Shown here piece after piece: positions 34,455 through 45,000 of a stretch of DNA of 64,000 bases (positions within the stretch are counted from its first letter, which is position 1; each line of letters starts with the position of its first letter). This DNA is from Terriglobia bacterium (GTDB lineage Bacteria; Acidobacteriota; Polarisedimenticolia; Polarisedimenticolales; JAIQFR01). Under the pieces are notes generated by a model. It saw only the letters and a program-made list of their open reading frames with translations. It was not told the origin of the DNA and searched no databases. Location of the stretch: positions 1 to 64,000 of the forward strand of contig JAIQFR010000003.1 of assembly GCA_020073205.1 (NCBI GenBank). The letters are read 5' to 3'. Position numbers and translations under genes: made by a program.

Positions 34455-35327
34455 CTACTGGGCCGATGTGGACCGGTTGTCCTCGAGTTGCCGGGCCCCG
34501 CTCGCCGGGACCGGCGTCCGGGCGACAGCCGGCTCGGGCCGCTCCTTGGCCGGAGCCACCTCGAGCGCCGCCCGGGTGAAGCGGGAATCCTCGAGGTCGG
34601 GGTTGATCGTGACGCTCTCGATGGTCATCTTGTGCGTCTTCTTGCTTCCCTTCACGGCCGACTCCAGGACGTAGGGGACCTTCAATCCGTTCACCGCCCT
34701 GAAGTCCCGGTAGAAGATCTCCACCGGGCGCATCTTGCCGTCCAACCGCCTGGGGGCGCCCTCGATCTTCGCCTCCAGGAACGTCTGCGCATCGATCCAG
34801 AGGTGCCGGACCTGGCCTCCCTTGAGCGTGAGCTTGAGCTTGTAGGTATCGCGACCTTCCACCTTGTCCGAGCCCTCGAGCTCCACGGTGGTGCCCTTCG
34901 CCGCGTAATCGACCAGCGGACCGTCGAGGTCGGATTCCAGGGAGGCGGCCTTGGCTTCCTCGGCGTTGAACGGCTCGATGTCCCTGCGCCCCAGGAAGGG
35001 GCGCAGCTTGAAGCCGCTCTGCCCGTCGTAGACCTGCAGGGCTCGGTCGCCCGCGAAATCGATCTCGACCCGCGACTTGCGCGGACGCTTCAACTCCATC
35101 CCGAAGGGGAGTTCCGCGTTCTGCTTCCCTCCCGCCTCCATCCTGCCGGAGAAGGACATCGATCGAACCGCACGCCACGCCTCGAGCCCGCCTCTCGCCG
35201 CGATGTTCTTCGCGACGACCTCGTCCGCGCTGAGCGGAGGGGCCGTGGCAGCGGCACCCGCGGCGACGACCGCCAGGAGCGCCGAGACGGAGAGAACGAG
35301 GCCGGACTTGAACGCTCTTCTGTGCAT
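34455..35327 (-). CDS. Exported LolA-like / outer-membrane lipoprotein-sorting family protein
   Basis: A 290-residue protein with a signal peptide (about 1-31). The mature part starts SADEVVAKNIAARGGLEAWRA, a pattern common to LolA-like exported proteins, and continues as an extended beta structure (YDGQSGFKLRPF, YKLKLTLKGG, HLWIDAQTFLEAK, VEIFYRDFRAVNGLKVPY). The LolA-like half-barrel binds hydrophobic ligands. Whether this one sorts lipoproteins is unknown. The last 30 residues are Pro/Ala-rich and look disordered. AGGAGATATCAACCC precedes the ATG. It lies between the small exported genes and cusB, in the putative multicopper oxidase operon. Confidence 0.82.
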   Translation of the reverse strand: MHRRAFKSGLVLSVSALLAVVAAGAAATAPPLSADEVVAKNIAARGGLEAWRAVRSMSFSGRMEAGGKQNAELPFGMELKRPRKSRVEIDFAGDRALQVYDGQSGFKLRPFLGRRDIEPFNAEEAKAASLESDLDGPLVDYAAKGTTVELEGSDKVEGRDTYKLKLTLKGGQVRHLWIDAQTFLEAKIEGAPRRLDGKMRPVEIFYRDFRAVNGLKVPYVLESAVKGSKKTHKMTIESVTINPDLEDSRFTRAALEVAPAKERPEPAVARTPVPASGARQLEDNRSTSAQ

Positions 35328-35360
35328 GGGTTGATATCTCCTGTTGCTTCCGTGGGGCGC

Positions 35361-35849
35361 TCAGGCCGGCCCCACGACCATTCCACTGGCGCGGAAGTTG
35401 CCGATCACGACGTCGACGCGGCTGCCCGGCTTCACCAGTCCCCCTTTGTTCGAGAAGAGCACCCAGTACTCCCGGCCGTGCTCCGGCGTCGACGATTGGC
35501 GCAACGATCCGATCTTCTCCATCTTGGGAACGACGAGCCGGGCCCCGGTCTTCTGGTCGATCAGGACCGGCTCGGCCTTCTTGTCGTTGAGCACCTTGGC
35601 CTTGTGCTCATCCATGACCCGGTAACTGAATCTCAGCATTGCGCCGGACGACACGGGCTTGATCCCGAGCTTGTCCACGCCCCACAGTAGCTCGTAGTAC
35701 TTCTGAGCCGAGGGGGTGAGCTCGGAGGAGACGCGCGGATGTCGGGTTGTCGAAGTCGAACCCGCGGCCTGCGCGATGCCACCCCCGAGAAGCCCGGCCA
35801 CGACGAAGCCCGCGATGACCGACCGGTATCGAAGACGCTCAGTCGACAT
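35361..35849 (-). CDS. Exported protein of unknown function in the multicopper oxidase operon
   Basis: A 162-residue protein with a signal peptide (about 1-31, ending AQAAG). The mature part has SGAMLRFSYRVMD, KKAEPVLIDQKTGARLVVP, KIGSLRQ, GREYWVLFSNKGGLVKPGSRVDVVIG. I have no family name. It looks like a compact beta-rich periplasmic domain. GGAGGTTCCA precedes the chosen ATG; an in-frame ATG four codons upstream lies closer to the next gene. The gene overlaps the 61-residue gene by 11 bp. Confidence 0.78.
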   Translation of the reverse strand: MSTERLRYRSVIAGFVVAGLLGGGIAQAAGSTSTTRHPRVSSELTPSAQKYYELLWGVDKLGIKPVSSGAMLRFSYRVMDEHKAKVLNDKKAEPVLIDQKTGARLVVPKMEKIGSLRQSSTPEHGREYWVLFSNKGGLVKPGSRVDVVIGNFRASGMVVGPA

Positions 35850-36024
35850 TGGAACCTCCACTCGTCCGAACTCCCGTCACCGTCTTGCAGGTCCCGTCCC
35901 GATCGACGGTGAGACCCATGAGGCGGGTCCCACCGGCGACCGCGAAGGCAACCGCGCCGGCGGTCACGAGGACCGCCGGCGCGGCCGGCAGCGTGAACGG
36001 TACGCTGCCGGGACGAACGTTCAT
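35839..36024 (-). CDS. Small single-pass membrane protein coupled to the giant gene
   Basis: A 61-residue frame whose ATG overlaps the stop of the 3035-residue protein (ATGA) and whose stop lies 11 bp inside the next gene. Residues 9-31 form one hydrophobic helix (PFTLPAAPAVLVTAGAVAFA). A short hydrophilic tail follows with one Cys (DRDGTCKTVTGVRTSGGSN). The overlaps on both sides argue that it is translated. The function is unknown. It could be a membrane partner of the operon's exported proteins. Confidence 0.55.
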   Translation of the reverse strand: MNVRPGSVPFTLPAAPAVLVTAGAVAFAVAGGTRLMGLTVDRDGTCKTVTGVRTSGGSNVD

Positions 36025-39000
36025 TGAGGCGTTTGAGGCAGAACTTGCAGCTGAACCGTCGGCGGCGGCGGGATTGTCCCCCCTACCGGCGACGCGCTCG
36101 GGAACGCACCGGAGGGCGCCGCGAACTCGACCGCTCCGATGTCCGGCGTGGCCGACCCTGTCTTCCTCGACCTGCCGAAGAAATCGAGGCTGGGCGCCAA
36201 GTTGTAGTAAGGGCGGTTGGCCGCATTGTTGGGTATCGCGTCGACCGTCGGCGAGCTGGACGTCGCGGGTACGTAACGGCCGAGCTGAGTACCGAACGGA
36301 TTCACCAGGGACAGCGGGCCCCACTGCATGTTGATCCAGTTGTTGGCTTCGTCCACGGTCGCGGACGGTGTCAGGCTGAACACCGGGTTGGGGATGTTCT
36401 CCTGCGCGACGCCCGGAGGCACCAGGTAGCTCTGTCCTCCGTTCTCCGGCGGCACGCGCGAGCCGTTGCAGTAACGGCGGACCACGGCGGGGTCCGAGTT
36501 TATGTTGGTCGAGTTGTAGCCGGTGGTACTCGTCAGGATCGACTTCCGCGGATTGAGGGTGAAGCCCGAGCTGTGATTGGTCGGCGAGAGATCGCTGCGG
36601 ACGCCGATGTCCCAATACTGCGACGCGCTGCCATCGGAGACGCACTGGCCCGTGGCGGTCTGGTTCAGCGACGGATTCAGCGTGACGCTGGCCTGCTGGC
36701 CCAGAAGCCCGGACCCGGTGGGGGAGGCCACGGTGATGTGGAAGGTGCGGTTCCGCCAGAACACGTTGTTGGCGAGCACCGGCTTCGAAACCGACCTGCA
36801 ATCCCCGTTCAGTGTCCCCGAGTAAGGGTTCGCGGGGTTGCCTGCACCGACGATCGGGCAGACCACGTTGGCCGGCAGCGAAGAGGACAGGTTCGGCGTG
36901 TGACGCATCGTCACCAATCCGGCAGGCAGGTTGGGCGATGCCGTGCACCCGTTGCACAGCGGCGGATCGGTGGGAGGCACGCTGGCGTCAGGAGCGCCGA
37001 ACGCGCTGAAGAGGATGCCCGCCGATGCGGTCGAGTCGTTGCTGAAGACCGAGTTGTTGACGAAGTTCACGCTCAAGGCGTCCTGCATCGAGACGCCGCC
37101 GCCGTCCCAACCGGCGACGTTATTCGCGATGATGTTGTTTTGGACGTCGACGTGGTACCAGAGGCCGTTGAGAAGTGGGAACGTGCTGACCTCGCTTCCG
37201 TTGACCATCTGCAGCCGGATACCGCCGCCGCTCCCGCTGTCGGCGCTATTGCCCTGGATGAGGTTCGAGTCGACCACGAGGCCGGGTCCCGTGCCCTCGG
37301 AGAGCCCGGGCGCGCAGTCCACGTCGGAGATCGTGCCGCACTCGAGGAGCTGGCAGGTCTCCCCCGATGGGCAGTGCGGGTTGTTCGGATTGCACACCTG
37401 GCCCGATCCGGCGGTTCCGGTCGCGTCGGCGCACTGGTAGGTTTGGCCGTCCGGGCCCGCGCCCGAGATCAGCAGGCCGCCGCCGTGAGTCGGAATGGAC
37501 GGGTTCGCGCTCTGGTTGAACAGGATCGAGTTGTGGGTGATGCCGCCGTTGGCATCGTTGTAGCTGAAGCCGAGGTGCGCGACGCCGCCACCGTCGCCCG
37601 AGCTCAGGTTGCCGCACACCCAGTTCTGGTCGAACTTGTAGTAGTCGGACCCCGTGCTGAAGGTGACGCCGCCTGCTCCTGCGGGCGTTCTCGAATACAG
37701 CGAGTCGCCGTAGGAGACGTTCTGCGTGACCGAGTTGTTATGGAGGTTCACGTAGGTCTGGAGCCAGTACGGCAGCTCGGTACCGTCGGGGACCGAGTTC
37801 AGTGACGGGAACTGGGCCGTGGTGAGCGGCGGAATGGTGACCGTCGCGTCCTGCGGGGCGATATTCGGATCGCCGAACTCCCCCTGGCCGACGCTGATGC
37901 CGCCCGAGCCCGTCCCGCCATTGGCGAAGACCCGGTTGTTCGAGATCTCGAGGTGATGGTTCCAACCGTGGATGAAGATTCCGCCGCCGCCCTGCGAGCT
38001 GTTGGTGAGGGTCAGGCCGTCGATGCGGGACGGATTGCAGAGGAAGTTGCCCGGGTAGTCGTTGCAGTCCTGGGCGCTGTTCGTCAGGAAGACGGTGCCG
38101 GCCGGGAACCCGGCTTCCGCGCCGGTTCCGAACGGGTCGACGCCGTCGGGGTAACGCACTCCCTTGGCAACGACCGTGATGCCGGCGCCTTCATAGGCTC
38201 CCATCAGCGTCGGCTCCTGGAGGAGCTCCGCCAGGTTGCCGTTGACCGTGGTGTCCCAGCCGAGGATCCCCTCGAGCGGGATGCGATCGACCTGGAGAGA
38301 CATGCGGGTATCGTCGCAGGAGTCGGTTCCGGGCTGACCGTTTTGACCCAATCCGAAGAGGCACTGGATCTTCCGGCGCCAAGGTTCGAGCCTGCCCGCG
38401 GGATGGGGATCCCCGTTGATCGTGACCGAGGCCGCGCCCACGCCTTGCAGCCGGACCGGCTTCCACATGATCACCATCTCTTTGTACGTCCCCGGCCTGA
38501 CCATGATCAGGTCGCCCGGGAAGGCGGCGTCGATCGCGCTCTGGATCGCGTCGCCGGCAGCCGTCTCGCCGCTGACGTACGTGGGTGGCTTCCCGCCGAC
38601 GGTCACCGTGACCGTATCGACGGACCGCTTGCCGCTTCCGGCCGTGATCACGAGCTCGCCGCACTCGGCGAAGGGTGCGTTGCGCTGCTGGATGCCGCAG
38701 GCCGGCACCCCGCCGGGCACGTTGACCACGATCTGAGCGTCGTTCCAGCTGACCACCGGCGCGGTGATCCCGCCGATGGTGACCGAGCCTGAGCCCTGCG
38801 TCGCGCCGAAGCCGTAGTGGCGCGTGAGGAACTTCTGGTTGTAGGGAGAGGTCGTCGCACGGGGCCCGGAATAGGTGTGGTTCGGCACGGTCTGGTCGCC
38901 CAGGGCGATGATCGTGAGCGTGTGGCCGGCGGTCGGACCGAGCGCGGACGTTGCCGACGCTCCCGAGCCGCCGCTACCGGCGTTGGTGAAGGTCACCGAC

Positions 39001-42000
39001 GGGTTGGAGGTGTAACCCACGCCGCCGGAGGTGACGGTGATGCTGTTCACGCCCATCACCGCCGGGCAGGTCGCCCGGACGCCCCCCGCGAGGGGATTGG
39101 AGAACGACACGGCCGGAACGCCCGTGTAGCCGCTTCCCGGGTTGACGATGTTCACCGCGGTGACACGGCCCCGGTTGCTGCCGTTGGTGCCGATCGTCAC
39201 GGTCGCGGTGGCCTGAACGCCACCCGAAAGGGTCGGGGGAGCGATCGTCACCGTGGCCGCCAGGCAGGGGCCCGAGGCGGGGCAGTAGCCGCTGCCGCGA
39301 TTGGCGTTGGTCACGGAGAAGGAGACCACCTTCAGGTCCTTGACCGAGGCCGCAGCGCCGGTCCCCCCGCCGCCGTTGAGATTCACCGCGGGGAAGGAGG
39401 TGTAGCCGCTACCGGCGCCGGTGACCGTCACCGACGTGACGGATCTCCCGTTGTTCGAGTTGGCCACCCATGGCCCGTCGCCATCGCCGTTCACTCGCTT
39501 GACCGCCGGTGTCGCGTTCGGGTAAGCGCAGTCCGGCGGGTTGTACCCTTCCGCGAACGCCATCGTGGGCACCACGGGCGTGTCCATGTACGCGGTCTGA
39601 CCCGGCATGAGCGACCACTCGTAGCAGAACTGGCTGTAGCCCGGGTTGTACAGGGGATCGACGGTGCCGTCCGGCTGTGCACCCGAGTCGTTCATGCACG
39701 CGACGACCACCTGCGGCCCGTACCCGGTCGGGTTGGGCGGGTTGACCTCCCACGAGGAGTAGTGCAGCCCGTCGTAGAACCCCCACTGGTCGGTGTACGA
39801 TCGGGCGACCTCCGTCCCCGTCCAGTCCTTGAACGAGATCGGGAGGTTGGGGATGGCGAGCTTCTCGCCGTAATTCGGAGCGAACGGGTCGAACTCCGAA
39901 GCGAAGTCGTCCGTGACGATGCCGGTGTAGTGCGCCGCGACGTGCGTGGAGGTGAAGACGTAGAACTTGGCCAAGGCCGAGGACTGGTCCTCGAGCGTGA
40001 CCTCCTTGCGATCGCAGAGATTGCGCGTCGCACCGGCGAAGGGGGCGACCTGCCCCGCTCCCGGGTAGAGGCTCATGTAATCCGGAACGACACGTGCCTG
40101 ACCCACGCAGGGCCAGAACGCCTCGACGCTGCCCGTGTCGCCTTCGTGTCTCGGCACGACTCCCAGGTTGTCCGTCTCGTTCTGGGGATTGTTGGCGTTG
40201 AACTGCTCGTCCACCTCCGCCTGGTCGGGGAGGATGAAGATGTTGCCCAGGCCGGCGAACTGCTGGGTCACCGGTGCGATGTAGACGTCGCCCAGGAGGA
40301 TGTTCTTGTCCTCTTCCTTCACCAGCTCGTACCCCGGGGGAACGATCATCTCGACCACGTACTTGCCGGGCGGGAGCATGGGGGTGTGGTCCACGGGGTT
40401 CGAGATGCACCCGGTGCAGTTCGAAGTGAGCGGGACGCCCGTCTGCGGGTGCCGGCTCGTCACGCTCGGGAACTGGTACATCCCGTCGTAGGGCGCCGGC
40501 TGCGCCTGGTTCAGGATCGCCATCCCGTCGTAGCACTTGAATTGGGAGTTGTAGGGCAGGGGAGTTCCCGGGTTCAGCGAGTTGGGAGTGTTCTTCAAGG
40601 TGAAATAGAACGGGCTGGTGGGATCCTGGCCGGGGCAGCTCATGTTCGGGGTGAGGCCGCCGTGGCCGTCGGAGTGGAACCCCTGGGCCCAGTCGTCCCA
40701 GCTGCTGGTCGTCGTTTTGTCGACGAGGGTGAGCTTGTCGCTGCCGTCCGGCGCGGCTCCCTTCTCCTCCCGGTAGAGGTTCACGGTCACGTTCGGGACC
40801 ATCGGCTCCCAGGAAAGCTGGAGGAGGAGCTGCGGATCGTCGAACGGCCGGGTCGAGGCGTAGATGACGTGCCCCTTGATGCCGCCGTTCTCGTGCTCGG
40901 CGAACGGCAGCTTTCCGAACTCGAAGAACTGGGTGTGGCCGGCGAAGCCCTGCCAGCCTTCCGTGGTCACCCAGGGAGGATCGATGCGGCCGGTGGAACC
41001 GTCGGCGCCCCCGCCGTTCGGGAAGGTCAGGCGGTTCTCCGTGCTGCAATCCGCGTCCGAGCAATAGACCGCCCCCGGCACGCGCAGATCGACCGGTAGA
41101 TGGACCGTTTCCTTGGTATTCGCGACTTGGCTCGCGATCGCCGAGTTGCCGGCGTCCGGCGAGCCGTTGCCGTCTGCGGGGCCGCCCGCGTCGTAGACCA
41201 CGTGCACGCCCGTCTGCTTGTAGCGCGTGGTGTCGCCCTCGATGACCATCCAGTTGAAGAACGGGAAGATCTCGTTGTACCCCGCGTTGCCGTTCAGATC
41301 GGTGTTGTTGAAGCCCATGAAGCTGCCGTCCCGGTAGCGGACGTTGATGGGGAGCAGGGGAAGTCCGGGCTCGTCCGCCTGGGAGACGCCGTCGTGGTTC
41401 GTGTCGATGAAGGTGCGGGTGGACAGATTCGTCCGCCACTGCATCATCGCGAGCTCGTGCATGTCGACGTTACCGGACGTGGGGACGCCGAGCGGCAGGG
41501 AGAGGCCATCGACGATGATGTCGTTCCACTGGTCGAACACGGTGATCCTGTGGTTGCCAGGCGGAATGCCCTGGAACGTGAAGGTTCCGTCGGGGTCGCA
41601 CTTGGTGAACGCGAAATCAGCGGAACCGGGATCGCCGAGGCTCACGTAGCACTGGGTGAAACTCAGGGCATCGAACGTGCCGCTTCCGTAGATCCTCTGG
41701 TCCGGCGTGCGGCTGATGCGCGCCGACGAGATGTGGCCGGTGACGCTGTGGCTGCACGACCCGGCCGGCAGAGTGTTGCACACCTGCTGCTTGCGGCCGT
41801 TGATGATGGCCGGGTTGGCGAAGCCGATGGAGACGTGGAACCCGGCCGGTCCGAACTCCTGGAAGTACCCCGGCTCTTGCGGCCGGATGAACGCCTCGTG
41901 CGGCTTCGTTCCGTCCAGGGTGTTCGTCTGGAGCCATTCCTCCCCACGGGCGATTCGGTCGGCTCCCGGCGTCGCCACGACCTCGTACAGGCCGGGATAC

Positions 42001-45000
42001 ATGTTGGGAATGACCGCCTGGCCCGCGAGGGGGGAGAGCGTCGTGCCGTCCGACTCGTACTTCGGGCAGGTGACGATCATCCCGACGAGTCGATCGGTGC
42101 CCGCCGCCTTCTCGGCGTCGGTCGGTGAGTGGATCGGGCAGGCGTCGAAACCGGTCACGGGATCGATCGAGCCGGCCAGCGAGTTGCTGAGCGGCATGTT
42201 CATCATGTCGTAGGTGGGTTGACCGGTCGGGTCGCCGAGGCCGCCCGCCTGGTCGAAGAGCGTGATCTCGAACCCTCCGAGACCGGGCTCGTTCGTCGCC
42301 AGGACGTCGACCCCGCCTCCCGCGTCGACCTCACCGTTGAGAGGGTTGTCGTCTTCGAAGACGAACACCGAGAGATTCCCGGTGGGGAACGGCGTTTGCT
42401 GCACCTTCACGTCGACGGCCAGCTGCCCCGCGGCGATCGGGGCGCCGCCCATGCCGTGACCGCACGCGCCCGTGCCCGGCGCGAAGTCCGAATCCTCGAA
42501 GCCGTCGTGGTCCGCGTCGATCGTCGGGCAATCCAGGGAGATGTTGAACGGCCGCTGCGGACCGCTCGGATCGGCTGGATTCACCGGCATCGGGCCGCCC
42601 GCCCCCTGGAGGGTGGGGTTCACGCTGTCGCCCGGGAGGATCGAGATGTAGTAGTGCTTCAGCGGGTCGAGGTGGACCTGGCTGGGATCCACCGCTTCCT
42701 GCTGCGCGGCGTCCGTCCGGCAATCCCCGTTGCCGACGTCGCACACGGTCGGGAAGTGCTGCCCCGAGTTTGGGTCGAGAACCGTCTGCTGGGCCTCGCA
42801 GGCGAGGGTGCCCACGCACCCCTGCGCGACCACCGGCATGTAGCTGGAGTGGAAGTTGGCGCCGAGGTTCGGGACGTACCCGCCGGTGTTCACCTGGCTC
42901 GCCGAGTCGATGTGGATCGTGCGGTCCTCCTCGATCAGCCACCGGTAGTCGGTGAGTTGCACCGGGGTCCTGCCGGGGAGGGTGCTCGGACCGTCCAGGA
43001 CGTGGACCTGGAGGTTGCTGGCCGGAAGGAAATGCAGCTTCACGGCGACATCCGCGCTGGGGACGCCGTGAGACTGGACCGCCCGGTAGGTGAAGTTGTA
43101 GTTGCCGGCCGCGGGGGGGTGGGCCGTGAACGAGCCGTCGGCCTTCAGGTCCACCTGGCTCGACGAGAGGCAGGCGTATCCGGCCACGGCGACGCACGGA
43201 CGGAGCGCCGCGGTCATCGGGTAGCCGTCGGCATCCGTATCGTTCGCCAGCACGCCGGACGGCTTGATGTGCAGGACGCTCGCGATGTTGCTCGTGTACT
43301 CGTCGGGATTCGCGGTGGGTGCCCCACCGGTGCAGGCGGCGTTGCACGCGTTGAGGTGCACCGTCGCCGTGACGAGCGGGTTGTTCGACGCCCTATACGT
43401 GAACGAGTCGCTCGTGGTCGCCGGCAGCGGCGTGTAGCTGAAGGTCCCGTCGGGGTTCCACGTGAATCCGTTCACGGCCTGCCCGGACGGACCCGAGGTC
43501 ACGATCGCGCCGTAGACGTTGTGGTCATTGGCGAGCATGCCCCTGGCCGGGTCGGACACGGTGAGCGTCTTGCCGGGAATCAAGAAGTAGTTGTCGTCGG
43601 CGGCCGTGACCGGCCCGCCGCTCGTGACGGCGCTGGCGCCGTTCACCTTGATGTAGCCCTGCATGCCGCCGTCGCGCTGGTTGTTGGTGGACAGGCTCAG
43701 CTGGCGGTCGAAGACCGGATAGGTCCTCGCGTCGTAGGTCCCCGCCACCTGCTGCGAGGGCCGCACCGAGACGTCGTACGTCTTGCCGGCGGAGAGGAAG
43801 ACCTCGCTCTGGGTCCTGGGGGTTCCGGGAAGGACGTTTCCGTCTTCCGCGATGAGGGTCATGCTCAGGCCGACGACGGAGGGAACGTGCATCCGGAGAC
43901 CGGCGTTCACGAACCGCAGCAGGACGGTGTTCGCGGACGCCGCGGCACCCGGACCGGCGAACGTCGAGGCCCCGGGATTCGTCCTGTCGAACGCGATCCC
44001 GTTGATCAGGTAGTAGCGCGGGTCGTAGTTGACGGCCGGCGGATAGCACGCGGTCGCTCCGCCGCTGCAGATGGTGCCCGCCAGGGACAGCGCCGCGGTC
44101 ACCTGGGCGCCGCTTCCGCCGCTGCCACCGGACACGCTCGCGGCGGGGACCGACGAGTACCCCTGTCCCGCGTCGTCGACGGCGATGTCGGTGATCGCAC
44201 CGCTCCCGTCGACCCCCGACACGTGTGCTGCCGCCGGAGCGGAGAATCCGCCTCCCGAGAACGCGATGGCGTCGCCCACGTGGTAGCCGGTGCCGGCGTT
44301 GATGGGATTGCCGGAATCATCGAGCGACAGCCCGACCGAGCTCACGGTGTCCCGGAGCACGCGGACGGAGTTCTCGTTGAAGCCGAGAGTCGCCACCGCG
44401 TCGGCCACCTTCCCGTTCTGCTTGGGGTCGATCTCGCTGAGCAGGAGCGGCACGTCGGCGTCGTACGTCACGCCGGGATACCCTTCGGTGGCGGAGTCCG
44501 ACACGATCAGCACGCCATAGAGCCCCATGGGGCCCTGGATCGAAGGGTGAGTTCCCGACTCGATGAGGTAGGTGCCGGCCTTGAGGGCCCCCCAGGTCAA
44601 GCTGGGGCTGCTCGTGGTCCCGTTCGCCACTTCCTGTCCGAAAGACTGGATCCGCCTCGGCTGCGAAGGCGGGGTGAAGGCGGGGCCGGTCGTGTCTCCG
44701 GCGGCCGGCCACGTCGTGCCCTGCACCGCGTGCGCCGGACTGTCGACCTTCGTCGGACTGCCCAGACCGCCGCCCAGCTGACCCACGATCATCAGGGAGG
44801 TCGGCACGGTTCCGGGGAGGCTGTTCGTCAGGTTGATCGTCAGCGTGTCGCCCGCCAGAGCCCTGATGAGCGGCGGCTGCCAGGTCGAGCCGTTCTGCGC
44901 CAGACCATTCAGCGCAGTGCAGGCGGGGTTGCCCAGGGACGCAACCGTGTTGCTCCCCGGCGCGCAAAACAGCCCCCACATGGGGACCGTCGTCCCGTCG

